Below are positions 44,882 through 52,677 of a DNA stretch of 64,000 nt, piece by piece. The DNA comes from Myxosarcina sp. GI1 (GTDB lineage Bacteria; Cyanobacteriota; Cyanobacteriia; Cyanobacteriales; Xenococcaceae), in NCBI RefSeq assembly GCF_000756305.1, contig NZ_JRFE01000028.1, positions 70,633-134,632 on the forward strand, written 5' to 3'. Every line of letters starts with the position of its first letter. Positions within the stretch are counted from its first letter, which is position 1. Below the pieces are notes generated by a model. It worked only from the letters and a program-made list of their open reading frames with translations, was not told the origin of the DNA and ran no database searches. The position numbers and the translations under genes were made by a program.

Positions 44882-45787
44882 TTAAAATACCAACTGCGGA
44901 TGAGCCAATCGAAAGCCAGCGTTTTTTAGTTTTTGATTGGATAATTTAGTATTATAAGGACGAACTGAAGTTTGCGAATCATCCCAATTTACTGGCGAAC
45001 GTTCGTGAACTTTAAACAAGCGATCTAAAAACTCTTTAGTAGTTAAAATTTCGTCACTAGCGAGATTGTAAATTCCTGATAACTCTCGCTGTCTGGCAAA
45101 CTCGATCGCTCCGACAATATCGTCTAAATGTATCCAGTTAGTATAGTCATCTCCGCTACCAGGGCGAGTCGTACCAGCCACCCGCCCAAATATTTTAATT
45201 AATTCCCTACCTTCGCCATATATTCCCGCCAAACGTAAAATACAAACTTTAAGCGAGCGTAGTTCCGAGGTTTCCACTCTTTCAGAGAAGGCTTCGCCAA
45301 CGGAACGCTGACCGCTCGATGATTTCATTTGGTTTTCTGGTACCGACAATAATTCTGACTCCGTCTGACACAAGATTTCGCCATGTTCATTAGCAGGATT
45401 GACTGGTGCGGTTTCGTCAGTCCACGCTCCATTTTTATCCCCTAAAACTGCATAACTGCCCGTATAGATAAGCTGTTTGACACTGGGGGCGGTTTCAATC
45501 GCCTTAACTACATTCTTGGCAGTTTCTAGGTAAGATTGACGATAATTGTCTATAGTGCGACTTTTAGCACCGACGCTTAGTAACACCATTTCGCGATCGC
45601 TTACTAGTTTTTGTAGCGTTTCTAGATCGTTACCTTTTGCAAGTACCACACAATCGGCAATTGTTTCGAGCTTGCTAATTTTTTCTGGTGTAGTAGTAGT
45701 AACTGTAACCTGATGTCCCTGTCGCTGCCAAAGGCGAGCGATCGCGCTACCTACATATCCACAGCCAATAATTGCAATTTTCATCAA
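44882..45787 (-). CDS. NAD(P)-binding epimerase/dehydratase-like protein with repeat insertion
   Basis: A 301-residue extended-SDR (NAD-dependent epimerase/dehydratase) protein: IAIIGCGYVGSAIARLWQRQG dinucleotide motif, IYTGSYAVLGDKNGAW, then LRLAGIYGEGRELIKI and NWIHLDDIVGAIEFA. The usual YxxxK does not stand out (the E-x-E-L region takes its place), as in other atypical members. About 20-25 residues (roughly SSSGQRSVGEAFSERVETS) that split the SDR core are encoded by a dispersed repeat (45250-45325). Substrate unknown; heads the Kir/coaD operon. Confidence 0.82.
   Translation of the reverse strand: MMKIAIIGCGYVGSAIARLWQRQGHQVTVTTTTPEKISKLETIADCVVLAKGNDLETLQKLVSDREMVLLSVGAKSRTIDNYRQSYLETAKNVVKAIETAPSVKQLIYTGSYAVLGDKNGAWTDETAPVNPANEHGEILCQTESELLSVPENQMKSSSGQRSVGEAFSERVETSELRSLKVCILRLAGIYGEGRELIKIFGRVAGTTRPGSGDDYTNWIHLDDIVGAIEFARQRELSGIYNLASDEILTTKEFLDRLFKVHERSPVNWDDSQTSVRPYNTKLSNQKLKNAGFRLAHPQLVF
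45250..45325. repeat. Dispersed palindromic repeat inside the epimerase gene
   Basis: Contains GAGAAGGCTTCGCCAACGGAACGC, characteristic of cyanobacterial dispersed repeats; TTCCG (45263-45267) and CGGAA (45301-45305) can pair, extended by GCG/CGC. In the gene's frame it is read through, adding about 20 residues. Confidence 0.55.
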
Positions 45788-45841
45788 CTTTCGTAATTTA
45801 TAAATAATTATAAACGACCGCTAAAAGCTAGATAATCCAAT

Positions 45842-47155
45842 ATGAAAATCATTGCCTATCTCTATAGCGACCCTTTATTAGAATCACCACCAGACAAAAA
45901 TATCTGGGGATTAGAAGTAGATCGAGTCTATCAAGACATTGGCGATCGCGAGCAATTACAGCAATTAATCGCCGATTGTCAAGCAGAAGCACCAAATTAT
46001 TTATTAATTCGTCGCCTGGAAGAACTGGGAGAAAACTTTACCGCCATTGGCGAGCGACTTACTTTATTAGAATCATTAGAAATTGAAATTATCGTTACGC
46101 AACAAGACTATAATTTGTCTGAGTTAGAGTTAAAAAATAGTCGGGAAAAGCTAATTAATTTAACTCAGTTATTACAAATAGTTAAAGAAAATTTAAGCCG
46201 CGATCGCCTCAAAAGAGGACACGCTCGCAATCGTCTCAAAGCATTGCCACCACCAGGCAAAGCACCTTATGGCTATCGTCGCGGACAAGATAAATATATT
46301 ATTGATAAAAGCACTGCACCCGTAGTCAAAGACTTTTTTGAAAGATTTTTATTGTTTGGTTCTTTACGGGGGGCTGTAAGATATTTAGACCGCAAATACG
46401 GTAAAAAAATCTCTCCTTCTACTGGTCGCAGTTGGCTCACTAATGCCGTATATCGAGGTGACTTAAAGTACAAAACTGATGAAGTTATTTCTAATACCCA
46501 CGCGGCAATTATTTCTCGCGAAGAAGCAGCGCAAATAGACCGCTTGTTACGTCGCAATAGTCGTTTTGCTTCTCATAGTGCTAGCGCACCTCGTTCGCTC
46601 GCAGGATTGGTTGTCTGTCAGCAGTGTCAGTATGTGATGAACATAACTCGCGTTACCAGACATCACCAAAAGCAGGAATATCTCTATCTCCGCTGTCATC
46701 AATGTCCTCAAAAACCAAAATGTAAAGCGATCGTTTACGAGCGAATACTCGAACAAACTATTGCTAAAATTTGTCTCGAATTACCTTTGGCTGTTGCCAA
46801 ATTGAATATACCCAATCCTAAAAATATCGAGCAAAAAATAGTCCAAAAGATTACTCAAAAACAGGAAATATTAGCTAAAATCCCAGAACTAATTGCAGCA
46901 GAAGTTTTAGACCGAGAAACTGCATTAATTCGCAGTTATAAATTGCAAACAGAAATTTCAGATCTTAAAGCGAAAACAGCCAGGCTACCCCCAGTCAATT
47001 TACAAGAAACCGTAAAAGCAGTAGCTTTAAATCAATTTTGGCTCGATCTTTCAGAGTCAGAAAGACGATTTTATTTTCGTGAGTTTCTCAAACAAATTGT
47101 ATTAGTTCGCCAAGAATCTCAAGAATGGGATTTACAGCTAGTTTTTATCTTTTGA
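45842..47155 (+). CDS. Serine-recombinase-family protein with degraded catalytic domain
   Basis: A 437-residue protein with the three parts of a large serine recombinase: an N-terminal resolvase-like domain (1-100), a recombinase domain (ALPPPGKAPYGYRRGQDKY, SRSW-type STGRSWLTNAVYRGDLKY), a zinc-ribbon (CQQCQY ... CHQCPQKPKC) and a C-terminal coiled coil. In the first domain the expected YxRVS catalytic segment reads AYLYSDP, and the DRLxR motif with two catalytic arginines reads EELGEN, so strand exchange looks impossible. It may be a domesticated DNA-binding protein. Confidence 0.75.
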   Translation: MKIIAYLYSDPLLESPPDKNIWGLEVDRVYQDIGDREQLQQLIADCQAEAPNYLLIRRLEELGENFTAIGERLTLLESLEIEIIVTQQDYNLSELELKNSREKLINLTQLLQIVKENLSRDRLKRGHARNRLKALPPPGKAPYGYRRGQDKYIIDKSTAPVVKDFFERFLLFGSLRGAVRYLDRKYGKKISPSTGRSWLTNAVYRGDLKYKTDEVISNTHAAIISREEAAQIDRLLRRNSRFASHSASAPRSLAGLVVCQQCQYVMNITRVTRHHQKQEYLYLRCHQCPQKPKCKAIVYERILEQTIAKICLELPLAVAKLNIPNPKNIEQKIVQKITQKQEILAKIPELIAAEVLDRETALIRSYKLQTEISDLKAKTARLPPVNLQETVKAVALNQFWLDLSESERRFYFREFLKQIVLVRQESQEWDLQLVFIF

Positions 47156-47483
47156 AAATAGCATCGGAGTAAAGATTATAGTCATTCCCATTAATTTCTT
47201 TGTGGTAAATATGTATTAATAAGAGGTTTGATTATTACTTGCTACTCGCTACTTGTTTTTTTTGGAGATCGTATGGTTTCTATTTGGAATGACTATAACA
47301 CCCGTCAAAATTATTTTAACTATTCGCCATTGCTTGTTGCCTTTTGAATAAAACTATAATGTCCTAACCTATAGTTGGCTTGCTATACTCAAACTCGTAC
47401 CTGACAAAAAACCACCAATTAAAAATAACTGGTGGCGATCTATACATCAATAATTTTCTAATTTTTATAGTTTTGACTGGAAA
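47156..47483. other. Intergenic region with a MITE
   Basis: About 330 bp between the recombinase-family gene and the minus-strand gene ending at 47484. The only structure seen is the 123-bp MITE at 47176-47298; the rest is AT-rich with no gene. Confidence 0.6.
47176..47298. mobile_element. MITE copy 1 (TTATAGTCATTCC termini)
   Basis: Perfect 13-bp terminal inverted repeats, TTATAGTCATTCC (47176-47188) and GGAATGACTATAA (47286-47298), bound a 123-bp element without coding capacity. The terminal TA fits a TA-targeting IS630/Tc1-type transposase acting in trans. The right end is homologous to the left end (reversed) of the element at 49079. Confidence 0.7.
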
Positions 47484-47990
47484 CTATGCTAAAACAAAAT
47501 CAACTTCGCTAGTACCGCCAGTCGAACCCTGACCAGAGGTCATTTTTTTACCGTTAACTTCTACGGCAAAGTCCGTATTGTCCAAGTTGAGATTATAGTC
47601 GGTTTCATTTTTGGTATAGCCAACACTAGCTACCATTTGACGACCTGCATCGGTATATTTAAAAGCCATCATTTGGTTTTTATTTTTTTGCGTGTCTTCT
47701 GCCCAAATCACCATGTATTGGTCATCTTGATACTCAAAAATTTTGGGGGCGCGAGTGGGAACATAACGTCCTGGACTGCCAAAGCTTTTATCGAGAAAAT
47801 CTTTAACCGAATCGGGTTCGACACTAACATAAGCCACTTCATCGGGGGCGGTCGATTCTACATCACCTTGACTCTCATCTACAACTTCTTCTTTGCCACG
47901 ATTGCGAAAATAGTCTACCGCTTTTTTGGTACCAATAGCACCCGCAGCGGCAACACCAGCCCCGATTAAAATATTGCGTAGTTTGGTCAT
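47484..47990 (-). CDS. Membrane-anchored protein of unknown function
   Basis: A 168-residue protein, not recognised. It begins with a short hydrophobic Gly/Ala-rich segment (residues 5-23, ILIGAGVAAAGAIGTKKAV) that could be a membrane anchor, then an acidic linker, then a beta-rich domain (KIFEYQDDQYMVIWAED, MMAFKYTDAGRQMVASVGY) ending in a Gly/Ser/Thr tail. It sits next to psbN on the same strand, about 160 bp downstream of it. Confidence 0.65.
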   Translation of the reverse strand: MTKLRNILIGAGVAAAGAIGTKKAVDYFRNRGKEEVVDESQGDVESTAPDEVAYVSVEPDSVKDFLDKSFGSPGRYVPTRAPKIFEYQDDQYMVIWAEDTQKNKNQMMAFKYTDAGRQMVASVGYTKNETDYNLNLDNTDFAVEVNGKKMTSGQGSTGGTSEVDFVLA

Positions 47991-48150
47991 TTTTCACTCT
48001 AATAAACTTTAAAAAATACAATTTTTAGTTAACCAGACGATCGCGCGATCGAACTATTTATTTGACTATTTTTTAAGAGTTGTAGCGTTTGGCGGTTGCA
48101 CTTGCTTCTGTAAAATGGCTATGAAGCATAAAAATACTTGCTATTTTAGC

Positions 48151-48282
48151 TCAATCCTCATGATCTTCAAAAGGATCGCTCAGATCTATTGATGGTGGAC
48201 CAAAAGCAGTATAAATAGAAAATCCAGTTACGGCAATTAATATTGCCCCAATGCTGATAATAAGAACTGTTGCAGGTTCCAT
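48151..48282 (-). CDS. psbN: Photosystem II assembly protein PsbN
   Basis: A 43-residue single-helix membrane protein. [20 protein letters not shown] and SIYTAFGPP followed by DPFEDHED are the PsbN sequence. PsbN is needed for photosystem II assembly rather than being a stable subunit. It is divergent from psbH with about 130 bp between them; in plastids psbN lies on the strand opposite psbH too. Confidence 0.97.
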   Translation of the reverse strand: MEPATVLIISIGAILIAVTGFSIYTAFGPPSIDLSDPFEDHED

Positions 48283-48410
48283 AAGCTGTATAAATTATGT
48301 TTACTCTTCCTATATAATATTACAGAAGATTACGAACGGCACAAGCTTTGCTTTAATAAGGCGAAGCAGCGTCCTTACAAAAATTAGCTTAGATATATTA
48401 TTGGTAAACT

Positions 48411-48611
48411 ATGGCACAAGAAACTCGTTTGGGAAATCTTCTCAAACCTTTAAATTCGGAATATGGTAAAGTTTCCCCTGGTTGGGGAACAACGCCTTTA
48501 ATGGGTGTTTTCATGGTCTTATTTTTAGTTTTTCTGTTAATTATTTTGCAACTGTACAACTCTTCTCTACTACTAGAAGGAGTTAATGTTGATTGGCGCA
48601 GCTTGACTTAA
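48411..48611 (+). CDS. psbH: Photosystem II reaction centre protein PsbH
   Basis: A 66-residue subunit with an N-terminal stromal/cytoplasmic part ([20 protein letters not shown]), one transmembrane helix ([20 protein letters not shown]) and a short lumenal tail ending NVDWRSL. PsbH stabilises the CP47 side of photosystem II and the QB site. Followed by a strong terminator and then tatA. Confidence 0.98.
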   Translation: MAQETRLGNLLKPLNSEYGKVSPGWGTTPLMGVFMVLFLVFLLIILQLYNSSLLLEGVNVDWRSLT

Positions 48612-48662
48612 TAATTTTGGGAATTAGATTATCGAACTCGAAAACGTGAAAACATCAAAGAC

Positions 48663-48687
48663 AATCCCCGTACATCGGGGATTTTTT
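48663..48687 (+). terminator. Rho-independent terminator after psbH
   Basis: AATCCCCG (48663-48670), loop TACAT, CGGGGATT (48676-48683), then TTTT. A textbook intrinsic terminator separating psbH from tatA. Confidence 0.88.
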
Positions 48688-48731
48688 CTGTCATAATATC
48701 GATGAATACTTCTAACGATATAGGATAGGGT

Positions 48732-49028
48732 ATGAATATTTTTGGCATTGGCTTACCAGAAATGGCTTTGATTATGGTAGTAGCATTATTGGTTTTTGGA
48801 CCTAAGAAACTACCTGAAATTGGACGCAGTTTGGGTAAAGCAATTCGGGGTTTCCAAGATGCATCCAAAGAATTTGAAACTGAATTTAAGCGTGAAGCAC
48901 AGCAACTTGAAAAATCGGTAAAAATGCACGCCGAACTCGAAAGCGATTCTGAAGAGCAGACCCAGTCGAGTAAATCTCAGGAAGCCGAATATTCTACTTC
49001 GCACAATGAATACAAAAGTAGCAATTAG
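48732..49028 (+). CDS. tatA: Sec-independent (Tat) translocase subunit TatA/TatE
   Basis: TatA forms the transport pore for folded proteins with a twin-arginine signal. The 98-residue protein has the short N-terminal helix MNIFGIGLPEMALIMVVALLVFGPKKLPEIGR, whose FGPKKLPEIGR hinge is the family hallmark, an amphipathic helix (LGKAIRGFQDASKEF) and an acidic low-complexity tail. In cyanobacteria it works at both plasma and thylakoid membranes. The psbN/psbH/tatA neighbourhood is common in cyanobacteria. Confidence 0.95.
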   Translation: MNIFGIGLPEMALIMVVALLVFGPKKLPEIGRSLGKAIRGFQDASKEFETEFKREAQQLEKSVKMHAELESDSEEQTQSSKSQEAEYSTSHNEYKSSN

Positions 49029-49078
49029 CAAGTAATTAGCCGAGCGGGAAAATCTTGGGAATTTATAGACTTAGGGAT

Positions 49079-49305
49079 TTATAGTCATTCCAAATAGTAA
49101 CCAGACGATTTATGGAAAAAGTAGCAAGTAATATTTAAAGCTGTTACCAATACATACAGCAATTTTTAGTTGGATTAGGTACACTTTGGATTAGTCAGGC
49201 ACTAGGCACCCGGGGTTCAGCGATTCTCGTTTGGTCTAAATTTGTACTTAATTGATATGAAAATTGCTGTATCTACTATAGGGAAATTAATTGGAATGAT
49301 TATAA
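49079..49305. mobile_element. MITE copy 2 (TTATAGTCATTCC family), interrupted
   Basis: Ends TTATAGTCATTCC (49079-49091) and GGAATGATTATAA (49293-49305) match the element at 47176 with one mismatch. Near the left end CAAATAGTAACCAGACGAT and a TTGCTACT-like stretch recur in copy 1 in reverse. Its greater length is explained by a second element inserted at 49154-49272. Confidence 0.68.
49154..49272. mobile_element. Second MITE nested in MITE copy 2
   Basis: Perfect 13-bp inverted repeats ATACAGCAATTTT (49154-49166) and AAAATTGCTGTAT (49260-49272) bound 119 bp with no coding capacity. These ends differ from those of the host element, so this is a distinct family inserted later. Confidence 0.62.
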
Positions 49306-49382
49306 AAGACTGTTTGTGACTAAAAGATTAATCAAGATTTTCCAAGGGAACTAGCAGAAGCAATAATCGAACAAGGTATAGT

Positions 49383-50672
49383 TTATGTCTTGGACAGTCT
49401 TTTAAATACATATCGCGTAGCCCAAATAGTAAATAAAGGCAGACAGACAGCATGAACTAATAAAACCGTAGCTGCAACACCAATACTCTGCCAGTAAACG
49501 CCAATTAATAAACTCAGGCTAAATAACGTAGTAAAAATAACGTTCCAATATAAGTCTATTTGGGGTTTATCTACGGCAATTAGTAACTGAGACGCAGAGT
49601 CGGCAAAAGGACGAGGAATAGCCGACAGACAAACTAAAATCAGTACGGGGATAGCAGAAATCCATTTTTCACCGAAAACGAGAGGTACGTATATAGGTGC
49701 GAGACTAGATTGCAATAATACCATTGGCACGATAATTAGAGCAACAGTTTTCATGCTGCCAAAATATCTTTGTTTGAATTGAACTATATTGGCACGTGCA
49801 TCGCAAAGATGAGGCAGTAAAGCAGCTTTGATAGAAGTAATAATCCCCAGGCTGATACCCAAGCCAGCATTAAAAGCAAAATAATAAACGCCTAAAGCAT
49901 CAATGCTGAGAAAGCGTCCGACAATTAAATAATCTAAATTGCCTCGTAAATTATTTAATAGTTCTACTCCCAGAACATTACGTCCAAAACGGAGTAGATC
50001 GCCCCAGCCTACGGTAGTAAACTTGAGTTTTGGTCGCCAGGAATGATTTTTGAGCATAATGTATACCCAAATTGGGGGTACCAGTAGCTTGGGTAAGATA
50101 ATCGCCCACATTCCCAAACCCGCGATCGCAAAAATTAGTGATAATACATTATCGGTAGAAAACTGAACCATTTCTACCAGCGCGATCGCTTTAAGTCGAT
50201 TTTCTCTCTGGATTAGTGCTGCCTGTACCAAACCGTGAGGAATTAGCAACAAACTAAACGCCATAGCGCAGATGGGCAAAATTAACTGCTCGTCACGATA
50301 AAACCAAGCTAGAGGAAAAGCCGCAATACACTGAATGACAAATAGGGCGATCGCAATAACCCAATTGAGCCAATAAGCAGATTGTGCTAGTTGTGAGACA
50401 TTTTCGGCTTTGGCTTGAATCAATCGCGTACCAATACCATTGCGAGTAAATACCCGCACGATATCGTTAGTAGTAAGAACGATCGCTACCAAGCCGTAGT
50501 CGTGTTGAGTGAGAAACCGCGCCAGAACAATTGTAGTCAGCAAGCGGGTGACTCGAATTACCGCGCCAGAAAGTCCCAGCCAGCCCAAGTTGCGGGTAAA
50601 AGTGCTGTTGGTTTTTTTTAGTCGATACTCTCGGAGGCGCGATCTAAATCCGCGAAATATATTGCTTTTCAC
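49383..50672 (-). CDS. Polysaccharide-type flippase (MOP/oligosaccharidyl-lipid exporter)
   Basis: A 429-residue integral membrane protein with about twelve helices. The N-terminal TIVLARFLTQHDYGLVAIVLTTNDIV and later GRFLSIDALGVYYFAFNAGLGIS repeats are typical of MOP-superfamily (Wzx/RfbX) lipid-linked polysaccharide exporters. It overlaps the end of the glycosyltransferase by 4 bases and is last in the operon; probably moves the finished sugar-lipid across the inner membrane. Confidence 0.92.
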   Translation of the reverse strand: MKSNIFRGFRSRLREYRLKKTNSTFTRNLGWLGLSGAVIRVTRLLTTIVLARFLTQHDYGLVAIVLTTNDIVRVFTRNGIGTRLIQAKAENVSQLAQSAYWLNWVIAIALFVIQCIAAFPLAWFYRDEQLILPICAMAFSLLLIPHGLVQAALIQRENRLKAIALVEMVQFSTDNVLSLIFAIAGLGMWAIILPKLLVPPIWVYIMLKNHSWRPKLKFTTVGWGDLLRFGRNVLGVELLNNLRGNLDYLIVGRFLSIDALGVYYFAFNAGLGISLGIITSIKAALLPHLCDARANIVQFKQRYFGSMKTVALIIVPMVLLQSSLAPIYVPLVFGEKWISAIPVLILVCLSAIPRPFADSASQLLIAVDKPQIDLYWNVIFTTLFSLSLLIGVYWQSIGVAATVLLVHAVCLPLFTIWATRYVFKRLSKT

Positions 50673-51646
50673 TTAGTTACATCTCCTAAAAATACCTCCC
50701 AATTACGCAGAAATTCTTGCCAAACATCTGTAACCGAAGTTCTACCAGCTTTACCCCAGACGGCTAGATTCTGTTGGGGTAAGGATGCGATCGCATTTTT
50801 TAATTGTTCGATATCGTTAGGAGGAACCAACAAGCCACAATCTCGCATCTGTTCTGATAAACCATCTATATCTGAGGCAATTACTGGTTTACCAGCAGCT
50901 TTAGCTTCCAAGCAAACTAAACCCCAGGGTTCCCAACGAGAAGGGATAACTATCGCATCGCTGTTGGCTAAAAAGCTAGCTATATTATCGATTGCGCCCA
51001 GTAAGCGAACATGAGGTAAATCTTTTGCCAAATCTTTAATTAATTTTTCGTCTTGTCCGTAACCTGCCAAACAAAGCTGGAATTTTTCTGGCGGTAAAGC
51101 TGCAAATGCCTGCAATAATATGTCAAAGCCTTTTTGAGGAGCAAAACGACCATAAGCACCCAGCTTTAAAGGTTGACTGGGATGGCGATCGGGAATTTTT
51201 AATACTTTGGCAATTTTAGTAGCTGGAGAAATAATTCTTACTTTCTTCGAGCAAACTAACCAGTTACTTACCATCCATTCTCGTTGCGCCTGTGAAATAC
51301 TAATTACGCCATCAGCCAATCCGTATGCCAAACGCAACATAGTTCTAAAACGTAACTTAGAACTAACCTGCTCTGTTTCAAATCCCTGACAGTAATGATG
51401 ATCGCAGATATAAATTTTGCTATGCCGTTTGAGTAACCAAAGAGCGGATAGATATTTCCAAGCGCAAGGATAGTGAAAAATAATTACATCTGGTTTAGAA
51501 GTTTTTAACTCGACTTTAGCCGCTTCGAGTCGCAACATTGAAAAGTCAAACTGTTTTTGTAAGGGTGAAGCAATTAGCTGTTTGACTAGATGATTGGAAC
51601 CACCCGCTCGCTTATCGCCAATTAAATGCCATACTTTTGGTTTCAT
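50669..51646 (-). CDS. GT4-type glycosyltransferase
   Basis: A 325-residue GT-B glycosyltransferase of family 4. The start is at 51646 (MKPKVWHLIGDKRAGGSNHL), where ATG overlaps the preceding stop (ATGA); the open frame extends 18 residues further but inside the sulfotransferase. The C-terminal donor-site motif is AIVIPSRWEPWGLVCLEAKAAGKPVIAS, with the family's E-x7-E arrangement, preceded by LKLGAYGRFAPQKGFDILLQ. Substrate unknown; part of the sulfated-glycan operon. Confidence 0.92.
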   Translation of the reverse strand: MKPKVWHLIGDKRAGGSNHLVKQLIASPLQKQFDFSMLRLEAAKVELKTSKPDVIIFHYPCAWKYLSALWLLKRHSKIYICDHHYCQGFETEQVSSKLRFRTMLRLAYGLADGVISISQAQREWMVSNWLVCSKKVRIISPATKIAKVLKIPDRHPSQPLKLGAYGRFAPQKGFDILLQAFAALPPEKFQLCLAGYGQDEKLIKDLAKDLPHVRLLGAIDNIASFLANSDAIVIPSRWEPWGLVCLEAKAAGKPVIASDIDGLSEQMRDCGLLVPPNDIEQLKNAIASLPQQNLAVWGKAGRTSVTDVWQEFLRNWEVFLGDVTK

Positions 51647-52542
51647 ACTGCACTCCCCACTAACCAAGCTGATAGATCGCGATCGATTAAATCCTGACAC
51701 TCTAAAATATCTGGGCGATAAAGATCGATTAGCTGCTGTCTTACTTCGGGAGCAATTTGCGGCGTATTGAGGTTTTTATGCTGAATTTTTTGCCGCATTT
51801 TAGCGGGAAATAAAGGTTTGAGCAAAGTTTTGAGGGGATTGGGTTTGGTTAATAATTGATGGAACAATTTATTTTTGGGCATTCCCGATTTGTTAGGACG
51901 CAAAGCCATATTGGGAACAAAAGTATTGTCAACTTCAATAAAGCGAAAAATGTTTTGAAACAGTGCGACTGGATTTTCTTTTAAGTCTTCGTACAGGTAA
52001 ACTTTTATTTGGCTTGGGGCAAAAATTTCGTAGTAGCGTTTTAGTTGCGCTCCATAATAGCCAAGCTGAATATAGTGCCAGAACCATTCCCAATTGTTGG
52101 CGATCCTGGTTGGTTCGTCTTCCAATGCTAAAGCAAAATTTTGGTGGGGTTCGCGATCGTCTCGTACTGTATGTAAGAAATTAGCATAAGCTCTTTCTAC
52201 AGGGTTACGCAGAATAGCAATTAAACGAGCGTCGGGAATATAGTTATTAATTCTTATTGCTGCTTGAGGAAAGTAAAGATAAGAGGGGCAAGCTTCTCCT
52301 GTTGCTAATTCGCTGGTAACTCCTGCAAATTCTGCTTGATATTTACTCAATTCGGTAATTGAAAAATTTTTAAGAGCTTCATCTCCAGGACCTCGAACAT
52401 CGATCTTCTCACCTTCAAAAGCAAAAAAATTAGTTTCCTTAGTCGGTGTCATATAAATTTGCGGGTGCTGTTGGAGATATTCGTGCAGAGCAGTCGTCCC
52501 TGCTTTAGCCGCACCAATAACCAAAAAATTGGGCATAGTCAT
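51643..52542 (-). CDS. PAPS-dependent sulfotransferase (Sulfotransfer_1/3 type)
   Basis: A 299-residue sulfotransferase: 5'-PSB loop FLVIGAAKAGTTALHEYLQ (near residue 5), the 3'-PB segment RLIAILRNPVERAYANFLH, and EACPSYLYFP between. It resembles bacterial enzymes that sulfate surface glycans and the heparan-type group. First gene of the operon sulfotransferase-GT-flippase, in which each gene overlaps the next by four bases. No signal sequence, consistent with cytoplasmic sulfation of a lipid-linked sugar. Confidence 0.93.
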   Translation of the reverse strand: MTMPNFLVIGAAKAGTTALHEYLQQHPQIYMTPTKETNFFAFEGEKIDVRGPGDEALKNFSITELSKYQAEFAGVTSELATGEACPSYLYFPQAAIRINNYIPDARLIAILRNPVERAYANFLHTVRDDREPHQNFALALEDEPTRIANNWEWFWHYIQLGYYGAQLKRYYEIFAPSQIKVYLYEDLKENPVALFQNIFRFIEVDNTFVPNMALRPNKSGMPKNKLFHQLLTKPNPLKTLLKPLFPAKMRQKIQHKNLNTPQIAPEVRQQLIDLYRPDILECQDLIDRDLSAWLVGSAV

Positions 52543-52677
52543 GGGAGTAAGCCTCCTTTATCTTTTCAACTTAAACTAGCTCGCTCGACTACTATAAAAA
52601 TTCAAGAGCGAACCCTCGATTTGGCAAGCAACAAAGCAACATTGTTAATAGAGTTCCCAAAACTTTTATTAAAATCG

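Larger units (their letters stand above)
49029..49382. other. Intergenic region occupied by nested MITEs
   Basis: About 350 bp between tatA and the convergent flippase gene; nearly all of it is the 227-bp MITE (49079-49305) with a second MITE inside. No gene seen. Confidence 0.65.

Noticed and set aside
52543-52677. tRNA-like piece with a GAACCCTCGA stretch
   Set aside because: No acceptor stem, anticodon arm or proper T-loop could be built on either strand.
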